NCBI GenBank assembly: GCA_965224605.1
Contig: CBDCZP010000001.1
Span: forward strand, 62,001 to 126,000
Origin: HyVt-477 sp965224605
GTDB lineage: Bacteria; Pseudomonadota; Gammaproteobacteria; Thiotrichales; Thiotrichaceae
Reading direction: 5' to 3'
Length of the DNA stretch: 64,000 nt
Part shown: in pieces, positions 8,025 to 15,550 of the stretch
Position numbering within the stretch: position 1 is the first letter of the stretch
How the letters are laid out: each line of letters opens with the position of its first letter
Translations under genes and position numbers: made by a program
The notes under the pieces: model-generated
What the model was told of the DNA's origin: nothing
The model's database searches: none
What the model saw: the letters and a program-made list of their open reading frames with translations, nothing else

Positions 8025-9326
8025 CTAATTTAGCTGAATACGTTGTCCCCACGGAACAGGGTGTTTTCCTTTAATAAGCCAGATAGCCGGAAAATAGGCT
8101 TCCTGTTTTGGAAACTTTCCATGCCCGTCCGTAAAATAGATCAATACATCGGGTGCTTGATCTTGTTGTGCAGCCCAGTCAAAGACAGGACAAAAACTGG
8201 TAGTCCCTCCGCCTTGAAATGTTTTAGGTAAACAGACTTCTTCCCAAGGTTCAAAAACAAAAGGAGCACCTTCGGTCAGTTCTGAATCGCAGGGTAGCAA
8301 GGTGATTTTTGCTCGAACCTGACCTTTGATAGCATTTATTTCGGAGATGAACTCACTCATCTCTTTTTTGCCCACAGAACCACTGACATCAATGGCGATG
8401 ACTGCGTTAATTTGTGAGCTTTTCAGGCTGGGATAAATGGCAGGATCCCCCCTTCTGCTGGAAGGTCGGGTATAGCTGTAATCATCTTTGGCAACTGCAT
8501 TCATATAGCGTGTTAGTAGCATGCGCCAAGGTAATTGAGGTTGCAGCATACCCTCAACCAGTCTTTTTAAAATACCGCTTAGTTTTCCTGATTGCTGGGC
8601 TTGTTGTGCAGCACCGGCCAGACGTTGCTGCCATTGAATAGTGAGTTCTTCTGCTTCTTGCTGGTTTAACGGTGGAGGTGGTGGCGCACCACCGGCTGAT
8701 TCATCAAATTCTTGTTTTCCACGATCACCATCGGTTGGTTGATCTGCATTGGAAGACGCGTCCCCGGGATTGGGTTCTTGTTCCGGCGGCGGATCACTCT
8801 TGCCTTTTGAATCATCCAATGGGTTTTCATTGGTATCTTGCCCCCCTTCACTAAATGCGTCTTCTTTGTCATAGAGATGCTGATCCAAAGTGTCGCTCAT
8901 ATCATTATCAAGAATCAATGGATAAATTTCTTCAGCACTCATGTCATTGTATTCGCGCATTAATAGTGAGCCCGCGGGTGGTGTCAGCCCTTCTGCGACC
9001 AGAATAGGATTAATAGCGTAGTCACAAGCCAAATCCCAGCGATGTTTGACGCGATGTTGGCGACGTGAGAAGTGTGACAAGGCACAATGCAAGGCTTCAT
9101 GAGCCAGAATAAATTGTGTTTCAGAAGGTTTCAATGCAGCGATAAATTCGGCATTGTAATAAAAGGTTTTGGCATCTGTCCCAGTGGTTGCACACCAGGC
9201 GGGATCGGCATGTTGCAATGGTAAACGCAGCACCAACGCACCTAAGAAAGGCTTGTCTAAAATAAGCTTGGTGCGGGCAGCCATCAATTTATCTTCAATG
9301 ACTTTGATGTCGATAGTGTCAGCCAT
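8025..9326 (-). CDS. VWA-like putative metallopeptidase (DUF2201 type), partner of MoxR ATPase
   Basis: A 433-residue cytoplasmic protein. The N-terminal half has a zinc-peptidase motif HEALH at residues 76-80, followed by a DLACDYAINP helix that may give a further ligand. A low-complexity Pro/Asp/Gln-rich linker covers about 150-225. The C-terminal half is von Willebrand A-like with the metal-site motif DVSGS at 313-317 and a late FTDGHG strand. This two-domain plan is known for proteins encoded beside MoxR AAA ATPases, and the ATPase gene ends 18 bases upstream on the same strand. The substrate is unknown. By analogy with other MoxR/VWA pairs it may help in protein maturation or metal insertion; this is inference. 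Confidence 0.82.
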   Translation of the reverse strand: MADTIDIKVIEDKLMAARTKLILDKPFLGALVLRLPLQHADPAWCATTGTDAKTFYYNAEFIAALKPSETQFILAHEALHCALSHFSRRQHRVKHRWDLACDYAINPILVAEGLTPPAGSLLMREYNDMSAEEIYPLILDNDMSDTLDQHLYDKEDAFSEGGQDTNENPLDDSKGKSDPPPEQEPNPGDASSNADQPTDGDRGKQEFDESAGGAPPPPPLNQQEAEELTIQWQQRLAGAAQQAQQSGKLSGILKRLVEGMLQPQLPWRMLLTRYMNAVAKDDYSYTRPSSRRGDPAIYPSLKSSQINAVIAIDVSGSVGKKEMSEFISEINAIKGQVRAKITLLPCDSELTEGAPFVFEPWEEVCLPKTFQGGGTTSFCPVFDWAAQQDQAPDVLIYFTDGHGKFPKQEAYFPAIWLIKGKHPVPWGQRIQLN

Positions 9327-9344
9327 GAATCAACTTAATACCTA

Positions 9345-10388
9345 TTAATCGTAGAGCATGATATCGCCAATGGCTTTCGCCCATTGCCCGAATTCTTCAA
9401 TCGCAAATAAATCATCTCCTATAGCGCGCAGCATGTCGGAAACGAGCATGACCCCCATTTCTTTTGTACGAAAAACCTTCGCATAGTTAAGAATGTGGGC
9501 ATAGGTCTGTGGACCTTCGTCGGTATCTTTTGCCCGAATCGCTCGTCCAACCAGTGCTGCGGCTACAGCATATTGAAGATCAATTTCCTTGGGTGTTTTT
9601 ACATCCTCACCACGTAAAATAGCATCCAGGTCTGGCATTTGATCAAGACTATCTACAAAAGCTTTCAGCTCAATACCCGCCGCAGGACCCACACATGCCT
9701 GTAAAGTGCCCAGTAATAATTCAGGATGATTACTAAATTTTTGTAATGCCCTATGAGCAAACTCCCAGGATCGAGGGGAGGGGAAGGCGACTGGATTGTG
9801 AGCCGGATCAAAATCAAACAACTGTTCAGGACGAAAACGTAGAAAGGCTATGATGCGCTCATCGATATTATGTTTATAAGCCCAGGAAACCCAGTCATCC
9901 AGGTTTAGTTCCACTTCAAAATGAGAAAAGCGATTGGCGAGAGGTGCGGGCATGGTATAACTTACACCTCGATCACCTTGACGATTTCCGGCGGCGAAAA
10001 TAGCCCAACCATCAGGGACTTTGTATTCACCTAGCCGACGATCTAGTATTAATTGATACGCAGCGGCAGAGACACTAGGTACGGCAGAAGTTATTTCATC
10101 AAGAAATAGAATTCCGGCTTCTCCATGTCGCTCAGAGTTAGGTAACATAGCGGGTGTTGCCCATTCCACTAATTCATTGTTGCGGAATGGAATCCCACGA
10201 AGATCACTGGGCTCCATTTGTGATAGGCGAATATCAATCACAGGGATGTCATTGCGCGTTCCAATCTGGTTGATGATGTCTGATTTGCCGATGCCCGGAG
10301 GCCCCCAGAGCATAACCGGCGTGTGATGTCCGTTTTTTGCCCCAAGAAACTCTTGATCCAGTATGGTGTTGAGATGTGCTGGACGCAT
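9345..10388 (-). CDS. MoxR-family AAA+ ATPase
   Basis: A 347-residue AAA+ ATPase. Walker A GPPGIGKS is at residues 29-36, Walker B GILFLDEI with D97 and E98, and a sensor-1 region AAGNRQGDRG follows. MoxR ATPases act as chaperone-like remodelling motors with VWA-domain partners, and such a partner is encoded directly downstream with an 18-base gap, which implies a two-gene operon. The C-terminal lid region is intact. It is transcribed divergently from a small exported-protein gene. The target of the pair is not known. Confidence 0.88.
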   Translation of the reverse strand: MRPAHLNTILDQEFLGAKNGHHTPVMLWGPPGIGKSDIINQIGTRNDIPVIDIRLSQMEPSDLRGIPFRNNELVEWATPAMLPNSERHGEAGILFLDEITSAVPSVSAAAYQLILDRRLGEYKVPDGWAIFAAGNRQGDRGVSYTMPAPLANRFSHFEVELNLDDWVSWAYKHNIDERIIAFLRFRPEQLFDFDPAHNPVAFPSPRSWEFAHRALQKFSNHPELLLGTLQACVGPAAGIELKAFVDSLDQMPDLDAILRGEDVKTPKEIDLQYAVAAALVGRAIRAKDTDEGPQTYAHILNYAKVFRTKEMGVMLVSDMLRAIGDDLFAIEEFGQWAKAIGDIMLYD

Positions 10389-10451
10389 GATTTATTTCCT
10401 AAACTCTCAAAAATTATAGATGGGTTGTTCGATGTGGATAGTAAACGTATT

Positions 10452-11012
10452 ATGAAGGAAATCGCAAGAAACCGTACTGTAAAATATCTATTTATAGTGT
10501 TATGCGTGATAACCACTTTTTCTCATGCAGAGAAGACTAGTTTTCCCAGTTTTAGTCAATTTAATCGGTCTATTAGCAAGGGAAGTGAAATAAGCTATGC
10601 CATTCAGTATAAAGGAAAGCCCACTGATAAGCTGTCAGAAGGTCTAAAATCTCCTTACGAAGATGAATGGGAAACACATAGCACGGTAACAACAGGTTTG
10701 TTTCCTGTGATGACTAAGATGGCTAAAACCTCCCAAAAAATTGTCTTTATGATTCGCTCAGAGGGAAGAGAAAAGGTTCGTTCTACGCTTTTGGCTAGTA
10801 TTCGTTATTTCGACGAACATGGTGTATTAATAGGAGCGTTTGATGATAAAAAATTTGAAGTGCCTTATCAATGGACAAAAGTTTCACTTTCTTTAGCTCC
10901 TAAAAAGAAAGCCACTAAATACGCAGAGGTATGGTTTATTAAGTTTCAGGATGCTGACAGTACAGGTAAAGTTAATCATCCTGTTTACCTGTCGAGTGTA
11001 GCAATAGAATAA
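10452..11012 (+). CDS. Hypothetical exported protein
   Basis: An unrecognised protein of about 186 residues. The frame is open further upstream into the moxR gene, but the start at 10452 gives a clean signal peptide (KYLFIVLCVITTFSHA), so it is preferred. The mature part has beta-rich stretches (KIVFMIRSEG, VRSTLLASIRYFDEHGV, YAEVWFIKFQD) that look like a small jelly-roll or carbohydrate-binding-like sandwich, with no cysteines in it. That fold is a guess. It is divergent from moxR with about 60 bases between starts, so the two may share a control region. Confidence 0.5.
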   Translation: MKEIARNRTVKYLFIVLCVITTFSHAEKTSFPSFSQFNRSISKGSEISYAIQYKGKPTDKLSEGLKSPYEDEWETHSTVTTGLFPVMTKMAKTSQKIVFMIRSEGREKVRSTLLASIRYFDEHGVLIGAFDDKKFEVPYQWTKVSLSLAPKKKATKYAEVWFIKFQDADSTGKVNHPVYLSSVAIE

Positions 11013-11344
11013 TTTTCTAAGGAAATTCTGGTCAGGTACGGGCGGTTTTTCGAAGCAGAAATTGCCTTCAATGTTTCCTTGAGAATCTGGCTGTAAAAGT
11101 GTTAATCATTCATGCGAACCTAATTTACCTGCGGTCACCAACTACCTTCATCAACTCCTTTTCCCCATTTGTCTTGCTAACACGCTGATAATAATATTCT
11201 ATTAGACACAGCGGTACTTAATTGATCATAATAGTTGTATATGAAACACTAGGGCGGGTCATATTATTTATTACTTACTTACAATATGTCACTTATCACC
11301 ACTTAGCACTATTGGCTCTTGTCGATCAAGTGGGATGAACTCTA
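11013..11344. other. Gap without recognised features
   Basis: I see no gene, strong hairpin or repeat copy here. It presumably holds the promoter of the pseudokinase gene; no convincing -35/-10 pair was recognised. Confidence 0.4.
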
Positions 11345-13165
11345 ATGTCTAGTTCCCAACTCCTACTTAGTGATTTTGCACTACCCTCGGGCTATATACT
11401 TCAAGGCTATACGATATCCAGAATCCTTGTTGAGGATGCTTATAGTCTTTCATATCTTGCTGTTGATAATGTTCAACAGACTGAAGTGGTTCTAGTGGAA
11501 TATCTACCTCGTTCACTGGCGCAGCGTGATCAAGATACATACCACATCAAACCAAAATCAATAGACAGTAAAAAAGAATATGAATGGGGTTTGTCTCACT
11601 ACCTTAGCGATGCTGATGATCTTGTTGGCATTAATCATCCCAATATCGTAAATGTAAGAACGTGCTTTAAAGCTCTGAATACCGTCTATATGGTCACTGA
11701 TCGTATAGCTGGAGTGACATTAGATAGTTATGTTCAGGACGTGAAAGATAAAAAACTGTCGGAATCAGAAGTACGATCACTACTCATCCCCCTTTTAGAT
11801 GGCTTACACACTATTCACTCGGCTGGCCATATTCATAGTGATTTAACACCTTTCAATATCCTTATTACGGGTGATAGCCGGAAGCCTGTTATCACTGAAT
11901 TGGGTAATGCGAGCCATTTATTCCGACATCACATGAATGAAATAACATTAACCGTATCTCCCGGCTATTCCCCCTATGAACTCTACTATGCCAATGACAA
12001 ACAGGGTGAATGGACAGATATTTATGCGATGGGATGTATTTTATATCGCCTAATAAGTGGTAGCACACCTGATTCATCCGCATCCAGGCTAACAGGCATA
12101 GCCGACCATAACCAAGATCCTCTTGTTTCAGTCTTCAGAATCATGGCAAAGGCAGAAAATACAGTCTATTCGAAACAGCTATTATCGGCTATTGACCATG
12201 CCATACAATTACGAAAAATTGATAGACCTCAAACGGTTAGTCAATGGTGTGATGAATTAGGTATTCAGACTAATGCTGTTGTTAAAATTAATGATACGAG
12301 TGCAGCGAGCACTGGCGATCTTCGTATTTCTGGCTTATCGGTTTCCACTGATGTTGTTTCTTCGAATGAACGCACAGGAGTTGATTTTAATGGCTTAACT
12401 CAGCTTCACTATGCAGAGCGCGAATCAAAATTTAAGCCATATGCGCTTATCTCAACGGTTGTTACAGCCCTATTGGTAACACTCGTTGGAAGTTATTTCT
12501 ATTTTACTCAGTCGGAAACCGCAGATAAGTTAGCCTTTGAAGTTCAGCAAAAGTTGACGGTTCCGGTCGAAACCTCTTCAAGCGAAGAGAGTTTGGATGT
12601 TTCAGGTTTGCTGAATCCATCTTCAGGCAAGGTCATTTTATTATCTCAGCAGATTAAGGTTGAACCTGTTGCAATAACCACTTTTTCGAATATTATTCAG
12701 GGTGGAAACAGGTTCGACACTGCAATTCAATATCGTCATGTTATTACTCTAAGAGACATAATAAGAACAAATAATGTGCTGCCTTCCGTGCAGATTATTG
12801 CTGTAAATAATAGTACTGATATGGCAATTAGAAAAACAGAGGAGGGCAGTACTAGCGCTGAAAAAACTGCTAACGGAACAAAAAGCCAGAATCAACAAAG
12901 GTTAAACATAACCAAAGTGACGAAGAAGAATAGGAATGTAAAAACAAGACAGCAGTACCAAAGAGAGTGGGTAGCTAAACAAAAAAGAAAAAACGTACCA
13001 AAGAAGAAGACTAAAGAGCAATATCAAAAAGAGTGGGCAGTCAAACAAAGTAAACTTAGAAAAAGAGCTGAATGGAAAAAAAGAAAAGAGCATCTCAAGA
13101 AAGTGAAAACCAGAAAAACAACCGAGGCGCTTGAAAAAGGGTTTCTTGCAGATTCTGAGTGGTAG
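11345..13165 (+). CDS. Membrane-anchored serine/threonine protein kinase-like protein, predicted pseudokinase
   Basis: 606 residues with a eukaryotic-like kinase domain at about 15-300, a membrane helix at about 366-388 and an extracytoplasmic tail. The domain aligns with bacterial kinases that carry VAIKEYLP in the N-lobe, but this protein reads VVLVEYLP, so the ATP-anchoring lysine is V51. The catalytic loop is HSDLTPFN (164-171): D166 and N171 remain, while the arginine and lysine of HRDLKPxN are Ser and Thr. The DFG motif is ELG (185-187). The GYSPYE segment and D225 of the DIYAMG helix are kept. Fold retained with three altered catalytic positions suggests a signalling scaffold or ATP-independent binder. 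The last 90 residues are lysine-rich with a repeated QYQ(R/K)EW unit. Confidence 0.8.
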   Translation: MSSSQLLLSDFALPSGYILQGYTISRILVEDAYSLSYLAVDNVQQTEVVLVEYLPRSLAQRDQDTYHIKPKSIDSKKEYEWGLSHYLSDADDLVGINHPNIVNVRTCFKALNTVYMVTDRIAGVTLDSYVQDVKDKKLSESEVRSLLIPLLDGLHTIHSAGHIHSDLTPFNILITGDSRKPVITELGNASHLFRHHMNEITLTVSPGYSPYELYYANDKQGEWTDIYAMGCILYRLISGSTPDSSASRLTGIADHNQDPLVSVFRIMAKAENTVYSKQLLSAIDHAIQLRKIDRPQTVSQWCDELGIQTNAVVKINDTSAASTGDLRISGLSVSTDVVSSNERTGVDFNGLTQLHYAERESKFKPYALISTVVTALLVTLVGSYFYFTQSETADKLAFEVQQKLTVPVETSSSEESLDVSGLLNPSSGKVILLSQQIKVEPVAITTFSNIIQGGNRFDTAIQYRHVITLRDIIRTNNVLPSVQIIAVNNSTDMAIRKTEEGSTSAEKTANGTKSQNQQRLNITKVTKKNRNVKTRQQYQREWVAKQKRKNVPKKKTKEQYQKEWAVKQSKLRKRAEWKKRKEHLKKVKTRKTTEALEKGFLADSEW

Positions 13166-13180
13166 ACTTGATAGCACGTT

Positions 13181-13279
13181 GGGCTGTTCAATACTAAGAG
13201 TATAGATTGTAGAATTGCCATTTGTAGGTGCGAATAAATTCGCACCTACAATCTTAACTTTGTTAGCATTGAACAACCC
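13181..13279. repeat. Inverted-repeat element with internal perfect hairpin
   Basis: The ends GGGCTGTTCAATACTAA and TTAGCATTGAACAACCC are imperfect 17-base inverted repeats. Inside is a perfect 12-base stem (TGTAGGTGCGAA, loop TAAA, TTCGCACCTACA; 13223-13250). It lies between the convergent pseudokinase and peroxidase genes and may also act as a two-way terminator. It is REP/MITE-like; no second copy was seen in this window. Confidence 0.6.
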
Positions 13280-13311
13280 TGAATACTTACGACACACAAA
13301 ATCGTGTAAGA

Positions 13312-15207
13312 TTAATTTTCTGAATCAAGCGTTCTAATATTGCTATTGGTGGTACTTTCTAATATGACGGTCGGTGTGTTTCTAATTCCAGCTGAATTGT
13401 TAGCTGAGTTATTAGCCGCACTGTTGGCCACACTATTAACTGCATTCTCAACCGCAGTGTCTGCTGTAGTTTGAGCTTGGCTAACAGGATTTCTAGCCTT
13501 CATCACGTCATCTTGAATGTTACGAATGTCAGTGTTTTGCTTGATGATGTCTGAGAGCTTTAGTTTATTTAAACGTCTTATTTTGCTACGAGAAAATTGG
13601 TTCTGATACCAGAATCTGTCACCATCTCGGAGTCGCTCGAATTGATCTTTCATAATTAAGGTGAAAGTATCTCCTACCAAGGAATCTCCCGATTCTTTTT
13701 CAGCCAACCCGCCAACCCAAAGATCAACTTCATCAGGACTGTTGTAGACTTTTGCTAGCTTCTCACCAAAGTCATCTTTCCAGATGGGATCGTCAAAACT
13801 GTCAATTCTGGAGAGTCCAAGGGCTTCTCTGGAATCATTAAAGCTTGCCAGATTGTGATCGCGTCCGCGTTGAATATTGAGTGCGGCTAAATCAAACCCA
13901 CCGGCTCCCGGTGGGCCGAACAGGAAGTTGCGCAAGTCATCAATAAGCATAGGATCTACAGCTTGTGCGGTATGGGACGCAAAGCCTCGTAGTATAGGAT
14001 CTATGCCAGTTTCTTTGAGTTTTTGGGGTTGGAAAAAAGCATCACGTAGTTGTAGATTGCCTTCTGCTATCACTTCACCATTTTCACTGAGCCTATGGAT
14101 ATTGGGGGAAATCATGGTGTGCCCAAGTCGGTAGGCCGCTGTTGAGAATGAGTTGCTGATTTGAGCGGTGACCTTGGAATCATAACCCTTATAACGTTCG
14201 ATGGTGTTGTTGCCGAGTAATTGAGGTACGAATTCATTAAAGGTAATAGCTTGCATTTCTGCGATAACTTCTTTTCTGGCCTCCTGAAATATTTTTTCAT
14301 CAGTCCAGCGTGGGTGTCTAGCACCGATTTTGTCAGCAAGACGGTTGTGTTCTCTCATCCACAAGGTATGCATGGAGGTAAGACCAAGATTTTCATTAAC
14401 CCGAACATCACCTGACAGAAAATGACCTTTGTCATTTTCAGGTAGCAAGTTGCTGTCACTTGCAATTAATTTACCGTCTTCAAAGCTTCTTAGTTTGTCT
14501 GCGGTTTCTTTATTTGATCCATAAATATTTGAACCATCAATGTAAGAAGTAATAGCATTTTTATAGACTGTCTTGCCTGTTTCATCAGTGGTGCCCGCAG
14601 TACGTTCAAACTTCATGGTTTGAGTGCCTGTTCCGCGTGGATCAAAAAAACGATCACCTGTAGGGATGTCGATATTTGCGTGGTCTCCCTTTTTATCAGG
14701 GCCTAAGGTGATGTCATGATCAAGGAATTGACCCCACAACCAGAACATGTCACTGAGGCCTTTTTTGTTTTCAGTGTTTTCTGATTGAGCCATTACTTCA
14801 TTGCTGATGGCTCTGGGGTTGGCCATGTTGGCTGCTTTAGTTTCTTCTATTCCACGGGAGTAATCTTTAGGAATAATATTAATATATTCGCTATTGATGG
14901 CGCCCATTGAGGAGCTACTGGCATTGTTTTTACTACCATCAAATGCTCTATATTTATCTTGCTGTATAGGGTTGGGGTTGTTGTTATGAAGCCGTTTCAT
15001 CATGCGTGCAACCATCCGTATGATCAGTTTGAGGATAATCTGATTATTTAAATGACTTCCCTGAAATAGGGATGGGTTATTACGGTTACGGCTTCGACGG
15101 GAGCGCGATCCGAATCGTGTCTGTGTTCTTCTTGTTTCGAATCTATTATTCGAAGTTTGAAGGGTGTTGCGCGAAAATTGAGTGCTGTGATTCGAAATAG
15201 AACGCAT
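13312..15207 (-). CDS. Animal-type haem peroxidase (myeloperoxidase/peroxinectin superfamily)
   Basis: Numbered from 15207 (631 residues), haem-site residues align with mammalian myeloperoxidase. D163 and the distal H164 lie in WGQFLDHDITL, the catalytic R269 and haem-linking E272 in GDVRVNEN, and the proximal H363 in AAYRLGHTMI. The methionine that gives myeloperoxidase its third haem bond is Asn here. The late blocks ALNIQRGRDH and RLRDGDRFWYQN are also present. The enzyme should oxidise halides, thiocyanate or phenols with peroxide. No signal peptide is visible; the first 60 residues are unusually rich in Arg, Ser and Asn. The start at 15207 has AAGGA eight bases upstream; in-frame starts exist up to 15279. 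The C-terminus has Ala/Asn/Ser repeats (VENAVNSVANSAANNSANN). Confidence 0.88.
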   Translation of the reverse strand: MRSISNHSTQFSRNTLQTSNNRFETRRTQTRFGSRSRRSRNRNNPSLFQGSHLNNQIILKLIIRMVARMMKRLHNNNPNPIQQDKYRAFDGSKNNASSSSMGAINSEYINIIPKDYSRGIEETKAANMANPRAISNEVMAQSENTENKKGLSDMFWLWGQFLDHDITLGPDKKGDHANIDIPTGDRFFDPRGTGTQTMKFERTAGTTDETGKTVYKNAITSYIDGSNIYGSNKETADKLRSFEDGKLIASDSNLLPENDKGHFLSGDVRVNENLGLTSMHTLWMREHNRLADKIGARHPRWTDEKIFQEARKEVIAEMQAITFNEFVPQLLGNNTIERYKGYDSKVTAQISNSFSTAAYRLGHTMISPNIHRLSENGEVIAEGNLQLRDAFFQPQKLKETGIDPILRGFASHTAQAVDPMLIDDLRNFLFGPPGAGGFDLAALNIQRGRDHNLASFNDSREALGLSRIDSFDDPIWKDDFGEKLAKVYNSPDEVDLWVGGLAEKESGDSLVGDTFTLIMKDQFERLRDGDRFWYQNQFSRSKIRRLNKLKLSDIIKQNTDIRNIQDDVMKARNPVSQAQTTADTAVENAVNSVANSAANNSANNSAGIRNTPTVILESTTNSNIRTLDSEN

Positions 15208-15550
15208 GTCTCTATCCTTGTGCTTATTATTTAATTTATTGAATTGCATGTAGCCGATTAATATCCATATATATTGCATATGGAGTCAAATAGTTTTATC
15301 TATATACAATTAATCTTATATTCTGTTCATGAGGGTGGATACTGGTGACTGGATGATCATGATGATTTGGATGATGAGTGGGATAATGTTTTTGGATTAG
15401 GATTATAAGTGATTTTATTTTAGTATGCGCTTACCCGTTCTACAAACGGTGAGATGCGGTAGGGCAGACTAGCCACATTCAGTAGTACCAAGCAAGTACT
15501 AAGTAAGTAGTACAAAGGCACGACCGAAAGAATAATAAATAGGCAGGTTA
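15208..15550. other. Intergenic region between the peroxidase gene and parC
   Basis: Divergent promoter region with AT-rich sequence. A short acidic run of codons near 15348-15407 follows a stop codon and looks accidental. No repeat copy or terminator was recognised. Confidence 0.35.

Noticed and set aside
15348..15407. Short acidic codon run ending GLGL before parC
   Set aside because: It follows a stop codon, lacks a start and is only about 19 codons; probably chance in DNA rich in GAT.
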